Assembly (NCBI RefSeq): GCF_900116435.1 | Contig: NZ_FPAZ01000003.1 | Location: 260,428-324,427 of the forward strand | Reading direction: 5' to 3' | Source: Pseudoalteromonas lipolytica | GTDB lineage: Bacteria; Pseudomonadota; Gammaproteobacteria; Enterobacterales; Alteromonadaceae | DNA length: 64,000 bases | Part shown: in pieces, positions 27,395 through 37,251 of the stretch | How the letters are laid out: the number at the start of each line of letters is the position of its first letter | How positions within the stretch are numbered: the stretch's first letter is position 1 | The notes under the pieces: model-generated | The model's database searches: none | What the model saw: only the letters and a program-made list of their open reading frames with translations | Told to the model about the DNA's origin: nothing | Position numbers and translations under genes: made by a program

Positions 27395-28834
27395 CTAGTC
27401 TCGCGATAAGTTATATTTTTTCATTTTTTCGACGAGTGTCGTGCGGCGCACGCCCAAAATTTCGGCAGCACGTGCTACAACATAGTCATAACGCTCAAGC
27501 GCTTGACTAATTAGGCTAATTTCAAGTTCTGCTAAGTATTCTTTAAGCTCAATGCCATCATCTGGTAATAAACCCGAGTCAACATGTGTAGCGGGCGTTT
27601 GCGGCTCTTCATCTTCATAATCGCTAAAGCCAGTGCTGAATATATCGTTAAATGCATCTCGTTCCATCAACTCTTCAGGGTACTCAGGCTGATAGGCTTC
27701 AACTTCTATGTAACGATACTTTGCAGGTAAATCTGGCACATCAACCACTTTATCAGGGAACATGATCACCATACGCTCAACCAAGTTTGCCAGTTCACGA
27801 ATATTCCCAGGCCACGCATGCTCTTTTAAGCTTTGAATTGCTCGCTCTGTAAACTTCGCCGTCGTGCCACTTTGCTCGTTAACACGACGCATTAACTCTT
27901 TAAGCAGGAGCGGAATATCATCAGCGCGTTCGCTTAACGACGGGTTCTCAATAGGAAATACATTTAAACGATAGAATAAATCTTCACGAAAATCGCCTTT
28001 TTCTATCATCTCTTCTAAATTACGATGGGTCGCTGCAATAATACGCACATCGGCTTGAATTGGTTTCGTACCACCGACCCGCTCATAGCTTCGCTCTTGT
28101 AAAACGCGCAGCAACTTTACTTGCATCTGTAGCGGCATATCACCTATTTCATCAAGAAAGAGCGTACCACCTTGGGCTAATTCAAAACGCCCTTTTCGCG
28201 CCGAAATTGCACCTGTAAATGCACCTTTCTCATGGCCAAATAATTCACTTTCTAATAACTCACCCGGAATGGCACCACAGTTAACGGGTACGAATGGACC
28301 AGAGCTGCGCTTAGATAGCAAATGAACATTTCGCGCAACCACTTCTTTACCCGTTCCAGATTCACCGAGTATCAGCACATTGGCATCGGTTTTAGCAACT
28401 TGCTCAATTAAAAAACGCACATCTTTAACGGCATCTGTTTCACCAACCAAACCATCAAACAATTTATTCGATTTTGACTGTTTATGATCGCCCGGCAACA
28501 TACGTTGATATTGCTGACAATCATGTAAAAGCTGCGTAGTCACATCATGATTAAATGGCTCACAAATTAAGCCTACAACATTGGCAATGCTTAAAAGTGG
28601 CTTTAACGTTTCACCAATCAAAAGAAAAGGGATCGCAGGAAACTGCTTAATGACAGACTCATGATCTAATTGCTGAAGTGCACCAAGAATAACCATGCAC
28701 TCTTGTTGTTGATGTTTTTCACAAAATGATTGAAGTGTTGACTCATCAACGAGTTGTACAGCTTCTCCGATAAAAGTGAGGGCTGCATTTAAACCAATCG
28801 CACGATTATTATTATTGTCTAAAATTAAGATCAT
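27395..28834 (-). CDS. flrA: Sigma-54-dependent flagellar master regulator FlrA (FleQ)
   Basis: FlrA is the top activator of the polar flagellar hierarchy, working with sigma-54. The N-terminal FleQ domain (about 1-110) lacks a clear phospho-acceptor receiver pocket, as expected. The AAA+ domain has Walker A GESGTGKE at 167-174, GAFTGA at 204-209 and [12 protein letters not shown]. The C-terminal Fis-type helix-turn-helix is [22 protein letters not shown]. At 479 residues it is normal. A sigma-70-like promoter lies upstream, and tag lies downstream where flrB would be expected. Confidence 0.95.
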   Translation of the reverse strand: MILILDNNNNRAIGLNAALTFIGEAVQLVDESTLQSFCEKHQQQECMVILGALQQLDHESVIKQFPAIPFLLIGETLKPLLSIANVVGLICEPFNHDVTTQLLHDCQQYQRMLPGDHKQSKSNKLFDGLVGETDAVKDVRFLIEQVAKTDANVLILGESGTGKEVVARNVHLLSKRSSGPFVPVNCGAIPGELLESELFGHEKGAFTGAISARKGRFELAQGGTLFLDEIGDMPLQMQVKLLRVLQERSYERVGGTKPIQADVRIIAATHRNLEEMIEKGDFREDLFYRLNVFPIENPSLSERADDIPLLLKELMRRVNEQSGTTAKFTERAIQSLKEHAWPGNIRELANLVERMVIMFPDKVVDVPDLPAKYRYIEVEAYQPEYPEELMERDAFNDIFSTGFSDYEDEEPQTPATHVDSGLLPDDGIELKEYLAELEISLISQALERYDYVVARAAEILGVRRTTLVEKMKKYNLSRD

Positions 28835-28875
28835 TATTGGCGAACCACAGTGACTACGGGTTAGTTAGTTTCTAA

Positions 28876-28903
28876 ATTGTAAGCGAGTTTAAGAGGGATG
28901 CAA
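28876..28903 (-). promoter_or_regulatory. Candidate sigma-70-type promoter for flrA
   Basis: On the minus strand, TTGCAT and TACAAT are separated by 16 bases, about 42-69 bases upstream of the flrA ATG. No sigma-54 or sigma-28 site is visible in this gap, which fits FlrA as the class I gene. Confidence 0.5.
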
Positions 28904-28975
28904 GCGCTAAGCGGCAACTTTTTGACATCAACGCCAAAAAATAGTCACTTAGCAGCTATAACCAATACTAAAGGG

Positions 28976-29761
28976 TTAAAGCAAACCCAAAATTGATTCT
29001 GCAGAACGGTTGGCTTGTCCACGCAGTGCAACGGATGCCTGCGATAAAATATCATTAGCAATTTGATCAGACACCGCTTTTGCATAATCAGTGTCTTCAA
29101 TTCGACTTTGACTTGCTGCGATGTTTTCGCGTTGGTTACCCAGTCCTTTTATCGTACTTTCTAAAGTGTTTTGAAATGCACCTAGCTCAGTACGTTGCGT
29201 GTTAATTTCTTCGCTCGCTTGGTCGCTTATATCAATCGCAGCTTGTGCTCCTGCTTGTGTCGAGATATCAATACCCGCAATCACTGAGGCGATACTGCCG
29301 TTACTCGGCGTAATTGACTGGGTGGTATTGGCATCTGGTCCCACTTGAAATGATACTTGCTCACCATCAAACAATGGCTTACCACCAAAAGTGGCATTTT
29401 CAAATGTTTCTGTGATCTGCGTTTGCAACTGCGTTACTTCTTCTTGCAATGCTGCTCTGTCATTGTCTGTCAGTGCACCATTGCCTGCTTGGATAGACAG
29501 CTCGCGGATTCGCGACACCGCATCGTTAACGCCCGACAAGTTAGACTCAGTCACTTGCGAGTAAGAAATACCATCATAAGCATTGCTAATAGCTTGGCTA
29601 TAACCATTTTGCTGAGAGGTTAGCCTATCAATAATTTGCAGTGCAGCGGCATCGTCCGCCGCAGAATTTACTTTTTTACCTGTCGCTAATTGTTCAGCGA
29701 GCTTGTTATTTGCTTGCTGAGTTTGATTGAGTAACCCGGTATTGGGTGATTGAATTTTCAT
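28976..29761 (-). CDS. Short, divergent flagellin
   Basis: This is a flagellin-family protein of only 261 residues. It keeps the conserved N-terminal D0/D1 helices (LAEQLATGKKVNSAADDAAALQIIDRLTSQ) and C-terminal D1/D0 helices (ASQSRIEDTDYAKAVSDQIAND), and has almost no variable domain. Its start, MKIQSPNTGLLNQTQQ, differs from the [15 protein letters not shown] of the other two flagellins. The ATG has GGAGG 5 bases upstream. It lies away from the main flagellin pair, between flrA and the pse operon. A minor or cap-proximal filament subunit is possible. I see no convincing sigma-28 or sigma-54 promoter. Confidence 0.85.
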   Translation of the reverse strand: MKIQSPNTGLLNQTQQANNKLAEQLATGKKVNSAADDAAALQIIDRLTSQQNGYSQAISNAYDGISYSQVTESNLSGVNDAVSRIRELSIQAGNGALTDNDRAALQEEVTQLQTQITETFENATFGGKPLFDGEQVSFQVGPDANTTQSITPSNGSIASVIAGIDISTQAGAQAAIDISDQASEEINTQRTELGAFQNTLESTIKGLGNQRENIAASQSRIEDTDYAKAVSDQIANDILSQASVALRGQANRSAESILGLL

Positions 29762-29846
29762 AGCGGCCTCCGACAAACCGATTGCTTAAATTATAGCTTA
29801 ATTTGCCAAAATTTGTACTTTGTACCATGGTTTAGATAAATTAACT

Positions 29847-29862
29847 TGGCATCTGACTTGCT
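29847..29862 (+). promoter_or_regulatory. Candidate sigma-54 promoter for the pse operon
   Basis: TGGCATCTGACTTGCT differs from the TGGCAC-N5-TTGCT consensus at only one position. It lies about 110 bases upstream of pseB in the gap shared with the short flagellin gene and reads toward pseB. Confidence 0.7.
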
Positions 29863-29934
29863 AGTGTATTAGTTAATAGTTAAATTACTGAGAATTGAGT
29901 CAAAATTCTCTTTTTGCGTATTTCACTTTTATAA

Positions 29935-30972
<1,038 letters not shown>

Positions 30973-30980
30973 TACTTCTT

Positions 30981-32144
30981 ATGACAAATAAGGTAATTCC
31001 TTACGGCAAACAAAGTATTTCTCAGGATGACATCAATGCCGTAATTGATGTCTTAAAGTCTGACTGGCTAACGCAGGGACCTGCAGTTCCTGCATTTGAA
31101 AGCGCCATAGCAGCATATTGTGGCGTTCACTATGCCTGTGCTACTAACAGTGCTACTTCAGCGTTACATATTGCTTGCCTTGCTTTAGATGTAGGTATTG
31201 GTGACATCGTATGGACGTCGCCAATCTCCTTTGTCGCATCAAGTAACTGCGCGCTGTATTGCGGTGCAGAAGTCGACTTTGTTGATATCGACCTTGAAAC
31301 AGGCAACATGTCTGTTGCAGCCCTTCAAGAAAAACTAACGTTAGCTAAACAAAACAAGCGACTCCCTAAAGTCGTTATCCCTGTTCATTTAGCTGGTCAA
31401 TCATGTGATATGGCAGCAATCAATAAACTTGCCAAAGAGTATGGTTTTAAGGTCATTGAAGATGCCTCGCATGCTATTGGCGCAAAGTATAAAGACAAGC
31501 CTGTTGGCAGCTGTGACTATTCAGATATCACTGTTTTCAGTTTCCACCCAGTTAAAATCATTACCTCTGCAGAAGGTGGTATGGCGGTTACCAATTGCGC
31601 TGAGCTCAATAAAAGAATGAGCCGCTTACGAAGTCATGGTATTACTAATATTCCAGCAGAAATGACGGAGCACAGTCATGGCCCTTGGTATTATCAACAG
31701 TTAGAGCTCGGTTTTAATTATAGAATGACTGATATGCAAGCTGCTTTAGGGCTGAGTCAGTTAAAGCAATTAGATAACTTTGTAACAGTACGAAATGACA
31801 TAGCAAAAACATATAATCATGCGTTTGCAAACTCAGCCATAGCCCACTTAACACAGTCGGATGATTGTTACTCTAGCTACCATTTATATATTGTTCGTTT
31901 AACGCAATGCGACAAAGAAAAACACAAGTCAGTCATTACAGGCATGCGCGAGCAAGGAATTATTGCTCATCTGCATTATATACCGATCCATTTACAGCCT
32001 TATTATCAGGCTTTAGGCTTTTCGTCCGGTGACTTTCCTAATGCTGAAACCTACTACAAACAGGCTGTTACTATCCCTCTGCATCCAACTATGACAGTAG
32101 ACGAGCAGCAATTCGTTATCAATACATTGATTGGTTTAGTATGA
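30981..32144 (+). CDS. pseC: UDP-4-amino-4,6-dideoxy sugar aminotransferase PseC
   Basis: PseC adds the C4 amino group to the PseB product using PLP and glutamate. It belongs to the DegT/DnrJ/EryC1 family. The PLP-binding Lys192 lies in SFHPVKIITSAEGG. VIEDASHAIGAKY carries the Asp that contacts the pyridine nitrogen. The C-terminal LHYIPIHLQPYY is typical of sugar aminotransferases. At 387 residues it is normal. It overlaps the next gene by 4 bases (ATGA). Confidence 0.94.
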   Translation: MTNKVIPYGKQSISQDDINAVIDVLKSDWLTQGPAVPAFESAIAAYCGVHYACATNSATSALHIACLALDVGIGDIVWTSPISFVASSNCALYCGAEVDFVDIDLETGNMSVAALQEKLTLAKQNKRLPKVVIPVHLAGQSCDMAAINKLAKEYGFKVIEDASHAIGAKYKDKPVGSCDYSDITVFSFHPVKIITSAEGGMAVTNCAELNKRMSRLRSHGITNIPAEMTEHSHGPWYYQQLELGFNYRMTDMQAALGLSQLKQLDNFVTVRNDIAKTYNHAFANSAIAHLTQSDDCYSSYHLYIVRLTQCDKEKHKSVITGMREQGIIAHLHYIPIHLQPYYQALGFSSGDFPNAETYYKQAVTIPLHPTMTVDEQQFVINTLIGLV

Positions 32145-32989
32145 AGCTCGCTTTAGGTACGGCTCAGTTTGGTTTGGACTACGGTATTAGTAACTCCAAA
32201 GGAGTTGTTTCCAATAAAACAGTCTCTCAATTACTTGAGCAAGCAGAGCTAATGTCAATTGATATACTAGATACCGCCGCAATGTATGGCAAAAGTGAAG
32301 AAGTCTTAGGTCAACTCACTAATAAGCGTTTTAAAATTGTTACAAAACTCGCTGTTGATACAAGTTCACTAGTAAATTTAAGTCAGTTACTTAAAATTTC
32401 TCTTAGCAAACTGCAGAGCTCATCTCTTCATGGTGTGTTGTTACACAATACTGATGTATTAAAAAGTTCAAAAGCTCTCGAAATAGCAGCTCAACTCACT
32501 GAGTTAAAAGCGCTAGGGTTAGTCCATAAAATTGGAATGTCACTTTACTTTCCAGAACAAATAAAGCTATTTAAAATACTTAAACCCGATATAATTCAAA
32601 TACCTTTAAATGTATTAGACCAGCGTTTTTTACAAGATGGTTTATTAACCAAAATGAAAGAGCAAGGTATTGAAATTCACGTGCGCTCCGCATTTTTGCA
32701 AGGATTGCTGCTAATGTCGCCAGAGTCACGCAGTCAATACTTTTCGCAATTCAACGAACTAAATGCTTTCGACAAATTTGTCAATTCAGTATCTCACTCT
32801 AGGCTCGAAATTTGCTTAAGTTTTCTAAAGTCAATTGATGAAATTGATCGAGTTGTTGTTGGCTGTTGTTCGGCATCAGAGTTAGCACAAATTCACACTG
32901 CCTGGCACACCAAAGTTAATATCAGTTACCACCAATTAGCGTGCACCAACAACTCACTCATTATACCAAGTAATTGGCCACACCTTTAA
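32141..32989 (+). CDS. Aldo/keto reductase family protein in nonulosonate operon
   Basis: An NAD(P)H-dependent oxidoreductase of the aldo/keto reductase superfamily. The catalytic tetrad is visible: Asp44 and Tyr49 in DTAAMYGKSE, Lys69 in IVTKL, His102 in LLHNTD. At 282 residues it is slightly shorter than typical members. Its substrate is unknown. It is not part of the standard six-enzyme Pse pathway, so it probably makes or modifies an unusual side group. It is translationally coupled to pseC and 13 bases before pseF. Confidence 0.85.
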   Translation: MKLALGTAQFGLDYGISNSKGVVSNKTVSQLLEQAELMSIDILDTAAMYGKSEEVLGQLTNKRFKIVTKLAVDTSSLVNLSQLLKISLSKLQSSSLHGVLLHNTDVLKSSKALEIAAQLTELKALGLVHKIGMSLYFPEQIKLFKILKPDIIQIPLNVLDQRFLQDGLLTKMKEQGIEIHVRSAFLQGLLLMSPESRSQYFSQFNELNAFDKFVNSVSHSRLEICLSFLKSIDEIDRVVVGCCSASELAQIHTAWHTKVNISYHQLACTNNSLIIPSNWPHL

Positions 32990-33002
32990 AACAGGAGGAA
33001 GT

Positions 33003-33755
33003 ATGATAGGTATTATTGTTCAAGCTCGAATGAGTTCAACACGGTTGCCGGGAAAAGTACTACTGCCTATTAATGGCGTACCAATGCTAGAGATTCAACT
33101 TGAGCGTCTTACTCAGACGAAAGTTGTTGACAAAGTTGTTGTGGCGACGTCAGATGAAGCTCTAGATAGCCCTATCGAGACACTATGCCAAAAACTTCAT
33201 ATAGAGTGCTACCGTGGCGATTTAAATGATGTACTAGCACGATTTTATCATTGCGCTAAAGCATTTAATTTTTCTCATATTGTACGCATATGTGGAGATT
33301 GCCCACTGATTGATCCTGTGTTAATTGACCAAATAGTTAACACACATATTACAAACAACACAGACTATACTAGCAACTGTGTCACAAGGTGCTTTCCCGA
33401 TGGGCAGGATGTCGAAGTGTTTAGCTTTAATGCTTTAGAAACTGCTTATGAGAAAGCAAAAAAACCTTCAGAGCGTGAACACGTAACACCTTTTATTCGC
33501 GACTCTAACTTATTTTCATTGGAAAATTTCACTATAACTCAAGATTATTCTGCATTTCGAATTAGCGTCGATCATCCACAAGACTTTGAAGTAATTTCAG
33601 CAATCTATCGTCATTTCGAAGGGCAACAGTTTGGTTATCAGCAAATCGTTGAGTATTTACAATCACACCCGCAAGTTAATGCGCTCAATGCCGATATAGA
33701 GCTAAATGAAGGCTACAAATTATCGCTACTACAAGACAAAGAACAAGGTTTCTAA
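33003..33755 (+). CDS. pseF: Pseudaminic acid cytidylyltransferase PseF (SpsF-like)
   Basis: Activates the finished nonulosonic acid as its CMP-sugar. The N-terminal nucleotide-binding motif is IIVQARMSSTRLPGKVLLPI. RICGDCPLIDP and SREHVTPFI-like (PSEREHVTPFIRD) segments belong to the SpsF/cytidylyltransferase family. A GGAGG-type site (aggagg) lies just before the ATG. At 250 residues it is normal for SpsF-type proteins. The exact sugar specificity cannot be read from sequence. It is followed 3 bases later by the class III aminotransferase. Confidence 0.82.
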   Translation: MIGIIVQARMSSTRLPGKVLLPINGVPMLEIQLERLTQTKVVDKVVVATSDEALDSPIETLCQKLHIECYRGDLNDVLARFYHCAKAFNFSHIVRICGDCPLIDPVLIDQIVNTHITNNTDYTSNCVTRCFPDGQDVEVFSFNALETAYEKAKKPSEREHVTPFIRDSNLFSLENFTITQDYSAFRISVDHPQDFEVISAIYRHFEGQQFGYQQIVEYLQSHPQVNALNADIELNEGYKLSLLQDKEQGF

Positions 33756-33758
33756 TTA

Positions 33759-35039
33759 ATGACTATCAGCTTTACTGAATCACTAAATTGGTATGAAAAG
33801 ACGCAAAACATTATACCACTAGCGAGCCAAACCTTTAGTAAAAGTAAAATGGCTTTGCCCTTTAAAGCTGCGCCGCTTTTTATTAAGTATGGTAAAGGCG
33901 CTCAGGTTATTGACCTCGATAACAATACTTATACCGACTACATTAATGGCTTACTCTGCGTTAGCTTAGGCTATCAAGACCAAGAAGTTGATGATGCAAT
34001 TAAAGCACAGCTTGCATCAGGCATAAGTTTTTCACTTCCCCATACTTTAGAAGCTGAAGTAGCCGAGCTCTTAGTTGACCTTATTCCCTGTGCTGAAATG
34101 GTTCGCTTCGCTAAAAATGGCAGTGATGTTACCAGTGCAGCCGTGCGTTTAGCTCGAGCTTATACAGGGCGAGAACACATAGCGGTCTGCGGTTACCATG
34201 GTTGGCAAGACTGGTACATAGGTTCGACCACACGCGATTTGGGTGTACCTGAAGCCACTAAAAAGCTAACTCATGGCTTCACTTACAACGATATCTCTTC
34301 ACTAGAAGCGATCATTGAAAATCACCCTGACGAACTTGCGGCAGTCATTATGGAGCCACTTAATTTAGCGCCTCCTGAAGATGGTTTTTTAGAGAAAGTA
34401 CGAGAACTGTGCTCTCGTAATGGGATCGTGCTTGTTTTTGATGAAATCATCACAGGCTTTAGATACCACTTGGGTGGGGCTCAAAGCTACTTTGGCGTAA
34501 CACCCGATTTAGCGACATTTGGTAAGGGCATAGCAAATGGTATGCCACTATCTGCAATCGTCGGTAGAAAAGACATAATGCAGCTAATGAATGAGATCTT
34601 TTTCTCTGGAACTTTTGGTGGTGAAGCCTTATCACTTGCAGCTGCAAAAGCGACCATTAGTAAAATGAAAAAGATTAACTTTCCAGCACATCTATGGCAT
34701 ATCGGTGATTATTTAATTGAACAGTTTAATCAAGTAAACCCTGCACCGGAGCTTTTCTCGATTAAAGGTTTAGCCCCTTGGACATTTTTAACAATTAACC
34801 AAGGAAAAACCAGTTCAGCCAATCTCATCAAGTCATGGATAATTCAAGAACTTTGTAAAAATGGCATCCTCATGTTAGGCACGCATAACTTAAGCTTTGC
34901 TCATCAAAAAACAGACATTGATGAACTCGTGCAACTTTATCGTTCTCTGTTTACTAGAGCTAAAGAATATGATCACAGTGGCGCACTTGCACAACACCTT
35001 GATGGTCATGAAGTTGAAGCCGTGTTTAAGGTGAGATAA
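33759..35039 (+). CDS. Class III PLP-dependent aminotransferase (glutamate-1-semialdehyde aminomutase-like)
   Basis: A 426-residue class III aminotransferase. PLP-binding Lys256 lies in ATFGKGIANGMPLSA, and the pyridine-contacting Asp228 lies in VFDEIITGFR. NGSDVTSAAVRLARAYTGR binds the phosphate region. It resembles GSA aminomutase, but its place inside a sugar operon argues against haem synthesis. Transamination of a sugar or an acyl donor is more likely. It is an extra enzyme not needed for basic Pse. The last base of its stop is the first of the next ATG. Confidence 0.85.
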   Translation: MTISFTESLNWYEKTQNIIPLASQTFSKSKMALPFKAAPLFIKYGKGAQVIDLDNNTYTDYINGLLCVSLGYQDQEVDDAIKAQLASGISFSLPHTLEAEVAELLVDLIPCAEMVRFAKNGSDVTSAAVRLARAYTGREHIAVCGYHGWQDWYIGSTTRDLGVPEATKKLTHGFTYNDISSLEAIIENHPDELAAVIMEPLNLAPPEDGFLEKVRELCSRNGIVLVFDEIITGFRYHLGGAQSYFGVTPDLATFGKGIANGMPLSAIVGRKDIMQLMNEIFFSGTFGGEALSLAAAKATISKMKKINFPAHLWHIGDYLIEQFNQVNPAPELFSIKGLAPWTFLTINQGKTSSANLIKSWIIQELCKNGILMLGTHNLSFAHQKTDIDELVQLYRSLFTRAKEYDHSGALAQHLDGHEVEAVFKVR

Positions 35040-36577
35040 TGAAGATCATTGCGCGACTTGATGCGAATTCAACCATTGGTGCGGGACATTTAATACGCGT
35101 GCTAACGCTGTTAAACCAACTGGTTAAACAAAGTGATTATTATCCCAGTGACGTTTTGATCATTTCTTATTCACTCAGTGACAGTTTCAAAAATCTGATT
35201 ACACATCATGGTTTTCGTTATCATATGATAAATCAAGTTAATAACTGGTCAATGGACTACGACGCACAAACTACTGCCGAACTAATTGGTGATGATTCGA
35301 TTGCTGATTTAGTTATCGTAGACCACTACGAGCTGGATAAAAGATGGGAACAAAAACTGACAACGTATTGCCATCAGTTAATTGTGATAGACGACCTTGC
35401 CAATCGAGAGCACCACTGTAATACCTTAATTGATCAAACCTTAGGGCGGAAAAAAGACGACTATTCAGATTTAGTGCCTCCATACTGCAAACTCTTACTT
35501 GGTGCAACATACATCATTCTAAGACCCGAATTTCAACCCCTTAGAATTACAGCAAAACAAACTCGAAGCAATAATATAAAAAACATTTTAATTGCCTTTG
35601 GTGCAACAGATCCACAAGATAATAGCAGTAAAGTAGTTGCCTGGTTAGCTCAGTTTTTAAAAACAAATCCGCAAATAAACTTTCATTGCACGATTATGAT
35701 CACCAGTGCGAGCCCACATCTAAATAATATTAAACAAATATGTAAAATGTCCCCTTGGTTGAGTTACACCATTGACGAAAAAAATGTAGCAGAACTTTTA
35801 CTAAAAACAGATTTAGCCATTGGTGCATCAGGCTCAGCGTCTTGGGAACGGTGCTGTTTAGGCATACCTACCATTGCATTTCAAACCGCAGATAATCAAA
35901 AAATGGTGTTAGCCGAGTTAGATAAAGCCGGTGCAATTGCTAATTTGAAAAAATTAACGGAACAAAGCCAAGATGAGTTTAATCAGTGCTTGTCTCGCTT
36001 GATTGACGACACTAATTATTACACAAATATGCGACGTAATAGCTTTAAAATATGTGATGGAACTGGCACGAGTCTTATTTGCGATCATTTACTTTCTAAT
36101 ACATTAGCATTGCGTTTAGCAACCAAAAAAGATGAGAATTTACTTTACCGTTGGCAATCAAACCCTCATATCCGACAGTTTTTTAGAAACCCTAATGCGG
36201 TTACTTTTAATGAACATGCTACTTGGTTTAGAAACTCATTAAAGCTCAGTTCTAGAACTATTTATATAATAGAATTAGGTTCTAACTCCAATGCTTTACC
36301 GGTAGGAACACTGCGTTTCGATAAAGTTAATAGTCAGCAATATGAAGTTTCAATTTTGATTGACCATAACTTTCAAAATCAGAAACTTGGCTGGAGAGCA
36401 TTAAAATCAACGCCTAAGAAGTTTCGTAGCAAAGAAATCATTGCTTCAGTTCACATTGACAATAAAGCGTCACAGCAACTTTTCTTAAGTGCTGGATATT
36501 CACAAATTACAAATAACTCATTTCTCCTTAAAAGCGAAAATAAATCCTGTTTATTAAGAAGTAGTCACTATGAATAA
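35039..36577 (+). CDS. pseG: Fusion: UDP-sugar hydrolase PseG with C-terminal acetyltransferase-like domain (PseH type)
   Basis: Residues 1 to about 345 form a PseG-type hydrolase that removes UDP from the diacetamido-trideoxy sugar. The N-terminal DANSTIGAGHLIRVLTL holds the catalytic His17, and IGASGSASWERCCLGIP forms the UDP-binding loop. Residues from about 355 (LALRLATKKDENLLYRWQSN) form a GNAT domain like PseH, the N-acetyltransferase of the preceding pathway step. Its acetyl-CoA loop reads NQKLGWRAL, where an active enzyme usually has a Gly-rich QxxGxG/A turn, so activity is uncertain. At 512 residues it is about the sum of the two enzymes. It overlaps the next gene by 8 bases. Confidence 0.85.
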   Translation: MKIIARLDANSTIGAGHLIRVLTLLNQLVKQSDYYPSDVLIISYSLSDSFKNLITHHGFRYHMINQVNNWSMDYDAQTTAELIGDDSIADLVIVDHYELDKRWEQKLTTYCHQLIVIDDLANREHHCNTLIDQTLGRKKDDYSDLVPPYCKLLLGATYIILRPEFQPLRITAKQTRSNNIKNILIAFGATDPQDNSSKVVAWLAQFLKTNPQINFHCTIMITSASPHLNNIKQICKMSPWLSYTIDEKNVAELLLKTDLAIGASGSASWERCCLGIPTIAFQTADNQKMVLAELDKAGAIANLKKLTEQSQDEFNQCLSRLIDDTNYYTNMRRNSFKICDGTGTSLICDHLLSNTLALRLATKKDENLLYRWQSNPHIRQFFRNPNAVTFNEHATWFRNSLKLSSRTIYIIELGSNSNALPVGTLRFDKVNSQQYEVSILIDHNFQNQKLGWRALKSTPKKFRSKEIIASVHIDNKASQQLFLSAGYSQITNNSFLLKSENKSCLLRSSHYE

Positions 36578-37250
36578 TTATGTTGTCGCCACAATAAAAA
36601 GCTGGAATATTGACGCTTTCCATCAAAGAGCTAAACAATGGGAAGGCAACTGGCATCTATTCACAGAAAAAGAACAGCTCACAATAGAGAACTTGCGTAA
36701 AATAAACCCACGCTATATTTTCTTTCCTCACTGGAGTTGGTTAGTGCCTAACTCAATTCTCACAGAGTTTAATTGCATATGCTTTCATATGACCGATTTA
36801 CCTTACGGCAGGGGTGGTAGTCCACTGCAAAACTTAATCATCCTTGGGCACAATAAAACCAAACTAAGCGCCCTAAAAATGTCACCCGAACTTGATGCTG
36901 GACCAATATATTTAAAAGAATCACTCTCTCTAGAAGGCAGTGCAACTGACATTTTTAAGCGAGCAACTGAAACTACTTTTGATATGATCAATACCATAAT
37001 CAAATCAACGCCGTCTCCAACCCCGCAACAAGGTAAAGTGGTTAAGTTTACTCGTCGTAAGCCAGCAGAAAGCGAATTAAATTCATCAATGTCTTTAGAA
37101 GAAGTGTTTGACACTATTAGAATGTTAGATGCAGAGTCTTATCCAAAAGCATTTATTGAATTGGGAAATATCCGTTTTGAACTAAGCGATGTGTATAAAT
37201 CTGGAAATGAATTAAAAGCAACCGTTACAATACATGAAAAGAGTGAATAA
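36570..37250 (+). CDS. Formyltransferase-family protein
   Basis: This 226-residue protein resembles the hydrolase core of methionyl-tRNA/sugar formyltransferases, which use 10-formyl-tetrahydrofolate to N-formylate an amino group. FHMTDLPYGRGGSPLQNLI aligns with the usual N-x-H-x-SLLP-xx-RG motif, and ELDAGPIYLKE carries the catalytic Asp. The His and Asp are kept, but the usual Asn two residues before the His is Cys here. Inference: an N-formyl group may replace an acetyl group on the nonulosonic acid. A short C-terminal domain follows. It overlaps the start of the pseI reading frame. Confidence 0.75.
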   Translation: MNNYVVATIKSWNIDAFHQRAKQWEGNWHLFTEKEQLTIENLRKINPRYIFFPHWSWLVPNSILTEFNCICFHMTDLPYGRGGSPLQNLIILGHNKTKLSALKMSPELDAGPIYLKESLSLEGSATDIFKRATETTFDMINTIIKSTPSPTPQQGKVVKFTRRKPAESELNSSMSLEEVFDTIRMLDAESYPKAFIELGNIRFELSDVYKSGNELKATVTIHEKSE

Positions 37251-37251
37251 A

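Noticed and set aside
29790..29835. Sigma-54 or sigma-28 promoter for the short flagellin
   Set aside because: A TGGTAC is present on the minus strand but the -12 position lacks GC, and no TAAA-N15-GCCGATAA match was found. A TATAAT-like box lacks a proper -35.
33759..35039. Haem biosynthesis gene hemL
   Set aside because: It is GSA-aminomutase-like, but it is embedded with 0-3 base spacing in a sugar operon, so a role in nonulosonate modification is more likely.
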